A stretch of 64,000 nt of DNA from NCBI GenBank assembly GCA_042663485.1, contig JBHTAF010000002.1. One strand, written 5' to 3'. The DNA comes from Natronosalvus sp042663485 (GTDB lineage: Archaea; Halobacteriota; Halobacteria; Halobacteriales; Natrialbaceae). Positions 17,845-24,412 of this stretch are shown piece by piece. The notes under the pieces are model-generated. The model saw nothing but the letters and a program-made list of their open reading frames with translations. It made no database searches and was not told the origin of the DNA. How positions within the stretch are numbered: position 1 is the stretch's first letter; each line of letters opens with the position of its first letter. A program made the position numbers and the translations under genes.

Positions 17845-18507
17845 CTACTCGTGACCGCCTCGCTCGTGGCGATACGCGTCGCCCGCTCGAGCCAGCGTAC
17901 GTGCGACGCGAATCGGCTCCGGGCGGCCGCCTTCTGGCGTGAACGCCCGGACGAACGACGCGGCCTGGTCGGCGTCGAGGCCGACCGTTCGAACGTAGAC
18001 GGTCTCCGCTCCGTCTGAACTCATCTCGTCTGAACCTGCCCCGTCCAAATCCGTCCCGTCTGAACCCGCCTCGTTAGAACCCGTCTCACCCTCGAGACGA
18101 ACCGATCGCCTCGGCGGGAGCGACCGATACCGCTCGAGGCGCGTCTCGAGCGCCTCGCCGTAAAACGCCTCGCGGAGCCCCGACTCGAGGCCGTCGCTCT
18201 CCTCGAAGGTGACCGCGACGACGGGAACGCCCGTCCGATCGTGGATCGCCTCGAGGTCGAGCAGGTTGTACCAGGCGGGAGCGACCGCCCCGACGAAACA
18301 GATGCGAACGTCAGGGCGCTCGAGACCGGTGACGAGCGAGACGATCGTATCGGTCGCATCGAGGCCACCGACGGTACACCGGTCGAAAATCGCGCCGTCG
18401 AGCACGCGGTCGGCGCGGACGACGGCCGCGGCGAGCGTACTCTCGTCGGCCTCGGGTCGGTACGACTCGGCGACACCGAACGCTCGCGTCCCGGATTTCA
18501 GGTTCAT
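17845..18507 (-). CDS. DUF99 family protein (endonuclease V-like fold)
   Basis: The 220-residue protein matches archaeal DUF99/UPF0215. Recognisable parts are the N-terminal KSGTRAFGVAESYRP, the RADRVLDGAIFDRCTVGGLDATDTI strand-loop region, and WYNLLDLEAIHDRTGVPVVAVTFEES. The family is distantly related to endonuclease V, though activity has not been generally shown. An Asp/Ser/Gly-rich stretch of about 30 residues (about 145-175) made of near-repeats (SDGTDLDGAGSDEMSSDGAE) interrupts the C-terminal half and looks like a recent, low-complexity insertion. Confidence 0.85.
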   Translation of the reverse strand: MNLKSGTRAFGVAESYRPEADESTLAAAVVRADRVLDGAIFDRCTVGGLDATDTIVSLVTGLERPDVRICFVGAVAPAWYNLLDLEAIHDRTGVPVVAVTFEESDGLESGLREAFYGEALETRLERYRSLPPRRSVRLEGETGSNEAGSDGTDLDGAGSDEMSSDGAETVYVRTVGLDADQAASFVRAFTPEGGRPEPIRVARTLARAGDAYRHERGGHE

Positions 18508-18534
18508 CGCGGCCCCGCCCTGTGAACCGACGCG

Positions 18535-18708
18535 TTAGTTGCGATCCTTGATGTCTTTGAGCCGGTCGAGCAGTTCCTCGCTCGAGGCGCCGTTTTCGAA
18601 CTCGATACTCCCCTGGTGGTTGGTTTCGTCCGATTCCACCGCGTCGTCCTCGTCAAAATCCGCATCGACGTCTCGTTGTTCGGACTCGTCGTAGCTTCCG
18701 AACCCCAT
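18535..18708 (-). CDS. DUF5786 family small acidic protein
   Basis: The 57-residue protein starts MGFGSYDESEQRDVDADFDE and ends ASSEELLDRLKDIKDRN. This matches my memory of the haloarchaeal DUF5786 family, in which a conserved MGFGSYDESEQ start and a helical 'ELLDRL.DIK' end flank a variable acidic middle. It is a small soluble protein of unknown role, perhaps helical at its C-terminus for partner binding. It lies between DUF99 and an HTH gene, all on the minus strand. It is easily missed because of its size. Confidence 0.8.
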   Translation of the reverse strand: MGFGSYDESEQRDVDADFDEDDAVESDETNHQGSIEFENGASSEELLDRLKDIKDRN

Positions 18709-18781
18709 ATGGAGTAAACTACAGGCCGAAGCCAAATAAGGATACTGGCACCAGAACGATACGTTCGCCGACTCGAGCACG

Positions 18782-19183
18782 TCAGTCACTGATCGAAATC
18801 TCTCGTTCCCGTTCCAGTCGCTGACAGCCCAGGACCAGCGACTCGGGGAGTTCGGTGGCGTGAGAATGGAGCGCCTCGAATACCGCGGCCACCTCCTCGA
18901 ACCGCGGACCGCGGGAGGCGACGAACGGGTCCGACTCCCACTCGACGAACCCCAGGCCGTCCAGGAGCGGCAGATGGCGGTGGAAGAGTTCCGTTCGGAG
19001 TACGTCGGGGTCGGCAGGAGCGTCCGGATTGATCGCATGCTCCGGGAGCGAAACCGCCTCGTCTCGCGGGGCATCCATGAGCGAGACGACGAGTTGACGT
19101 CGCGGTTCGGCCGAGAGGGCTTCGAATACGTCGTTCCACTTCCGCATCGTGTCCGTGCCGTTCTCTAATCGAACCGTTGTCAT
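18782..19183 (-). CDS. Winged-helix transcription regulator
   Basis: The 133-residue protein has KWNDVFEALSAEPRRQLVVSLMDAP at residues about 14-38, the first helices of the haloarchaeal 'ArsR/DUF-type' winged helix, and TELFHRHLPLLDGLGFVEWESDPF (about 64-87), which corresponds to the recognition helix and wing. It probably binds DNA as a dimer. The start could be the ATG at 19183 or the one at 19147 (MRKWND). Just upstream lie a probable TATA-like box (CTTAAGTACT on its strand) and a perfect inverted repeat at 19225-19241, suggesting autoregulation. Target unknown. Confidence 0.75.
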   Translation of the reverse strand: MTTVRLENGTDTMRKWNDVFEALSAEPRRQLVVSLMDAPRDEAVSLPEHAINPDAPADPDVLRTELFHRHLPLLDGLGFVEWESDPFVASRGPRFEEVAAVFEALHSHATELPESLVLGCQRLEREREISISD

Positions 19184-19224
19184 ACCAACACGTTAGAGGC
19201 GATAGTACTTAAGCGACCGACCTA

Positions 19225-19241
19225 ATCAACCGGTAGTTGAT
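19225..19241. promoter_or_regulatory. Inverted repeat upstream of the winged-helix gene
   Basis: ATCAAC-CGGTA-GTTGAT is a perfect 6-base inverted repeat with a 5-base spacer. It lies 42-58 bases before the ATG of the regulator (19183), just upstream of the probable BRE/TATA region near 19208-19214. Position and symmetry suit a dimeric regulator site. No other copy was noticed in the window. Confidence 0.45.
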
Positions 19242-19421
19242 GGGTCACGAGGCCAGATAGTGGCGATGACAAACCCATTTCGAGTGTATCGGACGGCATC
19301 GACGGTACCATCGCTCCTGCTCGAGTCGGCACCCTCTCGCCAGTTCAAGGGCCGTCGACTCTCGACTGACGAGTCTCCTCCAGGCCAGCGCTTTTGTCCG
19401 TTGGTGCGGATTCGTTCGTAT

Positions 19422-20033
19422 ATGGACGTCCACCACGTCACCGAGGATGCCGATACGTTCACTTGCAACGCGTTCCTGGTCACCGGCGCCCGAACGACAC
19501 TCGTCGACGCCGGCTCGATGGACGGCGTCGTCGACGTCATTCGCGAGTACACCGACGACCTCGAGGCCGTCGTCCTGACCCACCAGCACGGCGACCACGT
19601 GGCCGAACTCGAGGCCGTCGTCGACGCGTTCGACCCCGCGGTCTACGCCTACGCAGATCATCCGCTCCGGGCCGAGGCGCTCGAGGCCGGCGAGGCGGTT
19701 CGGATCGGCGACGAGGACTTCGAGGTGGTGTACACGCCGGGACACGCCGACGACCACGTCTCGCTGGTCTCGGCAACGACCCTGTTTAGCGGCGACGTCG
19801 TCGTCCACGACGACGGCGCGTTCGACTACGGCAGTTTCGGACGGACCGATATGCCAGGACAGTCACGGGAGACGCTCATCGAGAGCCTCCAGCACCTGCT
19901 CGATCGGCTTCCCGATGGCGTCGAGCACCTGTACGCGGGTCACGGCGAGGTGTTCCACGGCGACGTCAGGGACGTAATCGAGACGGCGCTCGAGCGAGCG
20001 GAGAAGCGGGAGCCGAAGTACCCTGAGGAGTAG
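19422..20033 (+). CDS. MBL-fold metallo-hydrolase
   Basis: This 203-residue protein has the beta-lactamase-fold zinc motif THQHGDH (HxHxDH, about residues 53-59), then YTPGHADDH (about 106-114), LFSGDVVVHDDG and LYAGHGEV. These are the expected ligands of a glyoxalase II-like dinuclear site. It probably hydrolyses a thioester or phosphate ester, but the substrate is not evident. The ATG at 19422 starts with the first strand MDVHHVTEDADTFTCNAFLV; upstream open frame is unrelated. It diverges from the winged-helix gene. Confidence 0.9.
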   Translation: MDVHHVTEDADTFTCNAFLVTGARTTLVDAGSMDGVVDVIREYTDDLEAVVLTHQHGDHVAELEAVVDAFDPAVYAYADHPLRAEALEAGEAVRIGDEDFEVVYTPGHADDHVSLVSATTLFSGDVVVHDDGAFDYGSFGRTDMPGQSRETLIESLQHLLDRLPDGVEHLYAGHGEVFHGDVRDVIETALERAEKREPKYPEE

Positions 20034-20196
20034 TGGTCTCTCGCCGCGAGCTCGCTATAGGCTAAGATTTTTCGACCCCACATCTCCGAAGCAAGAGGAG
20101 ACGAGAACACCCGTTTGCATCGAGGTCGAAGAGGTTCTGCCGTCGCTATTTACGACGTGAATAGCCTCGAGCGAAGAGAAATCGGAGCCGAGTCGA

Positions 20197-20346
20197 TCAG
20201 GCCGCGCGGGCTTCCTTCGCCTTGGGACGGAGATTCTTGTAGCCGCACTTGCGACAGCGCGTCGCTCGCTGGGAGTTGCGGGCGTTACAGCGCATGCAGA
20301 TCATCTTCTCGAGCGTCCGTTTTTCCGCGGCGTCGAAACTGGCCAT
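20197..20346 (-). CDS. rpl40e: Ribosomal protein eL40 (L40e)
   Basis: The 49-residue protein is the archaeal large-subunit protein L40e. It has a zinc ribbon with CMRCNARN and CRKCGYKNLRPKAKE, giving four cysteines in two CxxC pairs at about residues 17-20 and 31-34. The length (49) is normal for archaea. Unlike in eukaryotes it is not fused to ubiquitin. It ends with a basic tail KAKEARAA. The start at 20346 is an ATG. On the other strand a small membrane protein gene begins 128 bases away. Confidence 0.93.
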   Translation of the reverse strand: MASFDAAEKRTLEKMICMRCNARNSQRATRCRKCGYKNLRPKAKEARAA

Positions 20347-20473
20347 ACCGGTCGTTAGCCAGAGGGCCATATAACGGCTGTGATCCCTCGTTGGTACCAC
20401 GCGAGCCTCGAGTCGCGCGGGACGCGAGCCGTCGAACGGTACGCTTACAACCGGTTCGACCCTTTCGCCGGAC

Positions 20474-20695
20474 GTGAGCGACGACAGGGCGGCTTCGATG
20501 CGAGCGATACTGGTCCACCGGGGCCTCCAGGCGATGGCCGTGGGCTTCGTCCTCTCGGGACTCGGCGTCGGTGCGCTGCTCGCCAGCCAGGACGGCGTGG
20601 CGTTCGGCGTCGTCGCCATCCCGCCGCTGGTTCTCTGCGGGGTCGGCGTCCTGTTGCTGGTGCTCGTCGGGTATCGGGGCTCGAGTGAGAACTGA
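20474..20695 (+). CDS. Small two-helix membrane protein
   Basis: The 73-residue product starts at GTG (MSDDRAASMRAIL) and has two hydrophobic helices (about residues 18-37 and 43-65, the second rich in Val/Leu). An ATG at 20498 (MRAIL) is the alternative start. It lies divergent to L40e, a pairing I have seen in haloarchaeal genomes, but its function is unknown. It ends 5 bases before a hexamer repeat array. Confidence 0.6.
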   Translation: MSDDRAASMRAILVHRGLQAMAVGFVLSGLGVGALLASQDGVAFGVVAIPPLVLCGVGVLLLVLVGYRGSSEN

Positions 20696-20700
20696 TATTG

Positions 20701-20820
20701 GGTTCAGATCCAGGTCCAGGTCCAGATCCAGGTTCAGGTCCAGGTTCAGGTCCAGGTCCAGGTCCAGGTCCAGGTTCAGGTTCAGAGTCAGGATCGGGTC
20801 CGGGATCGAGTCGGAGCCGA
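20701..20820. repeat. Tandem hexamer repeat (GGTCCA/GGTTCA family)
   Basis: About 18 consecutive 6-base units fit the pattern G(G/A)T(C/T)CA from 20701 to 20784, then decay to GAGTCA, GGATCG, GGTCCG, GGATCG up to about 20815. The array fills the space between two convergent genes (the small membrane protein ends at 20695, tsr3 ends at 20835). The 6-base unit keeps any reading frame, giving Gly-Pro/Gly-Ser on one strand and Asp-Leu/Asn-Leu on the other, but no start supports translation. Confidence 0.9.
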
Positions 20821-20834
20821 AGCCAAATGCGGAG

Positions 20835-21341
20835 TCAGGACTCCTCGTCCGCCAGATACTCCTCCTGGACGGCGACGACTTCGCTCGAGTCCGCACACCC
20901 GGCGTACCGTCGCAGCGGTTCCTCGTTGAGCGTCAGGAACGTCTCGCCCCAGCGAAACGGCTCGAGCAGGTCGGCAGCGGCTTCCTCGTGACCGAAGATC
21001 CGGAGCGCCGCGGCGAGCGCCTCCACGGTCGTCAGCCGAAACGGTCGGCCGTAGTTGACGGGATTAGCGGCGACCAGGAAGGGGAGCGCCCGGTGGACGC
21101 CCGACATCGAGAAGGCCGCCTGCTCGGCGGACTCCCAGGAGCAGTCGAGGGCAACGAGCGTGTCGAGGGCGTCGTCGGCGTCCGCCGGCGAGAGCGCCCG
21201 CTCGGCGTGGGGGTTGAGCACGACGCCGTAGGGGACGGCCCGCATCGAGCGATGGAGAATTGCCCGGTTGAAGCGCTCGAGGCGCCGGGCCGTGCACTTC
21301 TTCGGGTCGTCGTCGCCCTCGTAGTAAACGTGACACTCCAC
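20835..21341 (-). CDS. tsr3: 18S/16S rRNA aminocarboxypropyltransferase Tsr3 (DUF367)
   Basis: This 168-residue protein transfers the aminocarboxypropyl group from SAM to a uridine of small-subunit rRNA, judging by the family. ECHVYYEGDDDPKKCTARRL at the start, GVVLNPHAERALSPAD, LDCSWESAEQ and LPFLVAANPVNYGRP are Tsr3 signatures (DCSW...N(P)VNYG). I chose the GTG at 21341 because family members begin directly with the 'CHVYYEGDDDP' strand; a TTG at 21368 would add nine residues. The gene ends next to the hexamer repeat. Confidence 0.88.
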   Translation of the reverse strand: MECHVYYEGDDDPKKCTARRLERFNRAILHRSMRAVPYGVVLNPHAERALSPADADDALDTLVALDCSWESAEQAAFSMSGVHRALPFLVAANPVNYGRPFRLTTVEALAAALRIFGHEEAAADLLEPFRWGETFLTLNEEPLRRYAGCADSSEVVAVQEEYLADEES

Positions 21342-21447
21342 GCCCCGAGAGAGGGGCGAGGGGACCAAAAGGGGGTCGATCTTCGCGTTCCCTGCGAGCG
21401 TCAGGAGCAGGGACGGGGCCGGGGCCGGCTTTGAACCGACGACCGCT

Positions 21448-23274
21448 TCAGGCCTCGTGAATCGCCTCCCCGCGATTCAGCCGCGAGGCGATCCGGAACG
21501 TCTGCTCGGCCTCGCGGTTCGTCGGGAAGTGGGCGGCCATGTACCGCGCCGTTGCGAGCAGCGGCATCCGTCGCGCACGCTCGTCGGCCAGCGCTTCGCC
21601 AGTTCCCGTACCGGCCGCTCTCTCCGCTGCGAGCAGGTCGAACTGTCGGAACGCCGCCTCGACGTTCTGGAGGGTATGGAAGCCGGCGTCCTCTCGGAGG
21701 AGCCCGCGACCGAGCGTCTCTTTGAGGTCGGCAGGGTCGCCGCCGCAATCGAAGAACTCGGCGACGAGTCGGCCCGCCTCGTTGACCTCGCCTTCGCGGT
21801 CGAACGTCTCGAGGAGGCCCTCGAGGATCAGGTCCGGCTCTCGTCCGGTCTCGTTGTCTCCCGGCTCCGGTACCGGCGCGGGCGGCGTGTTGAGGAATCG
21901 ATCGAGGTAGACGCTCATCGCGGCGTCGAACACGCCCCGGTACAGTTCGACGGCGTCGGTCCGGCGGGTCGTCTGGTGAACGGCGTTGGCGTAGCTGAGC
22001 GTGTGGTGGACCGTGTTCCAGTCGGTGAACTCGTTGGCGACGCCGAACTGGGCGACCCGCGTCGTGGCCGCTCGCGTGACGACCGCCGCGAGGTCCTCGG
22101 TCGTCGCGCCGTCGGCGACGGCGTCGGCCAGCGCGTCGACGATGGCTTCGGGGTCGTCACCCAGTAACGTGGCCTCGAGATCGGCCGGCACTTCCCACTC
22201 GCCCGCTTCGCGAGCGTCCGCTCCCTCCGCGGCCAGCGCCTCGAGCCCGCTCGTCTCGCCCACGTCACCGCCGTAGACCTCCTCGAGCAGGGCCACGAGG
22301 TCGACCGGTTGGCGCCACGCCGAGGACTCGTCGCTCCGGCTGGCGGTCACCAGCGGCTCGACCAGCGACGCGAGGACGTCCCCTGCGAGGTCCCAGCCGA
22401 CGTGCTCGAGGGACTCGAAGGCCGTGTTGGCGAAGTCCAGGACGTGGCCGGTCGTGAGGTAGGGGTGGTCCGTGGCGGCGGCGAAGACGATCTCCGCGAC
22501 CTCGGCTTCGGTGTGGCCGGCCGCAACGGCCGTCCGCAGACAGCGCTCGGCGCCGTCGGCGTCCCGGACCTCGACGCACTCGCGGAACCAGTCTTTGAGG
22601 CGCTCGAGGGACACCTCGCTCGTCGAGAACGACGGCTGGTCGAACTTCGGTGGCTCCCCCGCGCAGTCGCTCGCGACGTGGCGAACGCCGGTGTAGAGCG
22701 CCCGCTTACGGTCCTCGGGTGCGAGATCGTCCATCACGTTCGCCATGCAGCCGAGAATGGTCGCGCCAGAGGACCAGCCCATGTCCCGGTAGCGGGTGGC
22801 GAACTCGAGCGTCGTCGCCATCGGTTCCGTGGACTCCACGTCGGCGTCCAGCAGGCCGATGGTCGATTTGGCGGTCACCAGCCGCAGGTTCTCCTCGAGA
22901 CCCGTTTCCAACCTCTTTGCCCAGTGTTCGGCCGGCGAAGTCTCGAGCGGCGGGTTCGGGTCGACGTAGACGGTGCCGTTGCGAACCTCCGTCGGGTACG
23001 TGCGGACGTCGTCGGCCCACGGATCGAACGTGTCCCCGCAGGAGAGTTCGAACCGGGCGTGGTGCCAGTGGCAGGTCAGAATGCCGTCGTCGACGGTTCC
23101 CTCTGCGAGGGGAAAGCCCATGTGTGGACAGCGATTGTCGACCGCCCGGACCTCGCCCTCGTGGTAGAAGAGGGCGATGGCCGTGCCGTTCTTCGAGAGC
23201 AGTTCACGACCGTTCTCTCGCAGGTCTTCGAGGGAAACCGCCTCGACGAACCCCGATTCACTGTCGGATGACAT
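21448..23274 (-). CDS. Rieske [2Fe-2S] protein with large C-terminal domain
   Basis: The 608-residue protein has an N-terminal Rieske domain (about residues 8-110): CPH at 49-51 and CHWH at 68-71 give the CxH...CxxH cluster ligands. The other 500 residues are mostly helical with no family I can name. They contain a duplicated motif, TTGHVLDFANTAFE near residue 273 and NTVHHTLSYANAVHQ near 418, each centred on histidines, and a weaker GFHTLQNVEAAF near 528. Cofactor-binding by these histidines would make it a one-protein redox enzyme, but this is inference. It is cytosolic (no signal). Confidence 0.8.
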   Translation of the reverse strand: MSSDSESGFVEAVSLEDLRENGRELLSKNGTAIALFYHEGEVRAVDNRCPHMGFPLAEGTVDDGILTCHWHHARFELSCGDTFDPWADDVRTYPTEVRNGTVYVDPNPPLETSPAEHWAKRLETGLEENLRLVTAKSTIGLLDADVESTEPMATTLEFATRYRDMGWSSGATILGCMANVMDDLAPEDRKRALYTGVRHVASDCAGEPPKFDQPSFSTSEVSLERLKDWFRECVEVRDADGAERCLRTAVAAGHTEAEVAEIVFAAATDHPYLTTGHVLDFANTAFESLEHVGWDLAGDVLASLVEPLVTASRSDESSAWRQPVDLVALLEEVYGGDVGETSGLEALAAEGADAREAGEWEVPADLEATLLGDDPEAIVDALADAVADGATTEDLAAVVTRAATTRVAQFGVANEFTDWNTVHHTLSYANAVHQTTRRTDAVELYRGVFDAAMSVYLDRFLNTPPAPVPEPGDNETGREPDLILEGLLETFDREGEVNEAGRLVAEFFDCGGDPADLKETLGRGLLREDAGFHTLQNVEAAFRQFDLLAAERAAGTGTGEALADERARRMPLLATARYMAAHFPTNREAEQTFRIASRLNRGEAIHEA

Positions 23275-23477
23275 ACGAGAACGATGGACGGGGAGTCCTA
23301 AAGGCGTTCCCTGAAATCAATTTAAGCACGTCGAGCGGCAGAAACGCGTCTCGTGGTGAAAAGAGAACGCGGCGAGACTCGTGACTCGAGAGTCGAGGGT
23401 CGAATCTCGAGCGGCCACCGACGAAAATGGATTCGAAGGCCCGAAAAACCGAATCAGGATCGGATTCGAACGCGGGG

Positions 23478-24410
23478 TTACTTGTGGCGCTCGAGCAGGT
23501 CGTAGCTGCGCTCCCACTCGGCGTCGTCGTCGAAGTATCGCTCCGCGAGCGGCTCCTCGGGCATCTCACCCAGTTCCTTCTTCTGTTGCTGGTAGGACGG
23601 ACGCTCGTCGACGAAGTACCGCCCGGTGAGGACGGTGCCCTCGTAGAGGGCGTTCTCGGTCTCGAACATCATCTCCTGGGCCTCCTGGCGGTCGTGGATG
23701 TCGAAGTCGTAGTCGTCGGACTCCTGCACGTCGACGTAGGGGACGTACTGACGGGCGTCCTTGTTCCAGGTTGGGCACTGGGTCAGGAAGTCGATGTGGG
23801 CGAAGCCGTCGTGCTCGATGGCCTCTTTGATGATCTCTTTGGCCTGGTTCGGATTCACCGCCGCCGTGCGGGCGATGTAGGTCGCACCCGAGGTCAGCGC
23901 CAGCGAGAGCGGCCGAATCGGAGACTTCGCGTTGCCGTGGGGCGTCGTCTTCGACGTGTGGCCCTTCGGGCTCGTCGGCGAGGTCTGCCCTTTCGTCAGG
24001 CCGAAGACCTCGTTGTTGAACACGATGTAGGTCATGTCGTGGTTCTCTCGAGCCGTGTGCATGAAGTGGTTGCCACCGATCCCGTAGCCGTCGCCGTCGC
24101 CGCCCGCAGCGACCACGGTCAGGCCGTCGTTGGCCAGTTTCGCCGCGCGGGCGACCGGCAGCGAGCGGCCGTGAATCGTGTGGAACCCGTAGGTGTCGAG
24201 GTAGCTGTTCAGCTTGCCCGAGCAGCCGATGCCGGTGACGGTCAGGACTTCCTCCGGGGTGAGTCCGACCTCCGGGAGGGCCTGCTTCAGCGCCTTGAGG
24301 ACGCCGAAGTCGCCACATCCCGGACACCAGGTCGGCTGGGGCTCGAGACCGGGCGTGAACTCGTCACGGTCGATCTCGCGTTCGTCGCCGATTGCGTTGA
24401 ATGCACTCAT
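23478..24410 (-). CDS. porB: 2-oxoacid:ferredoxin oxidoreductase, beta subunit (probable pyruvate)
   Basis: The 310-residue subunit binds thiamine diphosphate. PTWCPGCGDFGVLKAL near residue 27 and GIGCSGKLNSYL carry conserved cysteines, and GGDGDGYGIGGNHF near 97-110 is the ThDP/Mg motif. FGLTKGQTSPTSPKG is typical of the family. With the alpha subunit it oxidises a 2-oxoacid to acyl-CoA and reduces ferredoxin. Length (310, with a 633-residue partner) fits the haloarchaeal pyruvate enzyme better than the shorter 2-oxoglutarate pair, so I call it PorB with reserve. Its ATG follows the alpha stop by two bases. Confidence 0.85.
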   Translation of the reverse strand: MSAFNAIGDEREIDRDEFTPGLEPQPTWCPGCGDFGVLKALKQALPEVGLTPEEVLTVTGIGCSGKLNSYLDTYGFHTIHGRSLPVARAAKLANDGLTVVAAGGDGDGYGIGGNHFMHTARENHDMTYIVFNNEVFGLTKGQTSPTSPKGHTSKTTPHGNAKSPIRPLSLALTSGATYIARTAAVNPNQAKEIIKEAIEHDGFAHIDFLTQCPTWNKDARQYVPYVDVQESDDYDFDIHDRQEAQEMMFETENALYEGTVLTGRYFVDERPSYQQQKKELGEMPEEPLAERYFDDDAEWERSYDLLERHK

Positions 24411-24412
24411 AG

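Noticed and set aside
20701..20820. The hexamer array as a CRISPR or coding repeat.
   Set aside because: The unit is only 6 bases with no spacers, and no start or stop supports a repeat protein.
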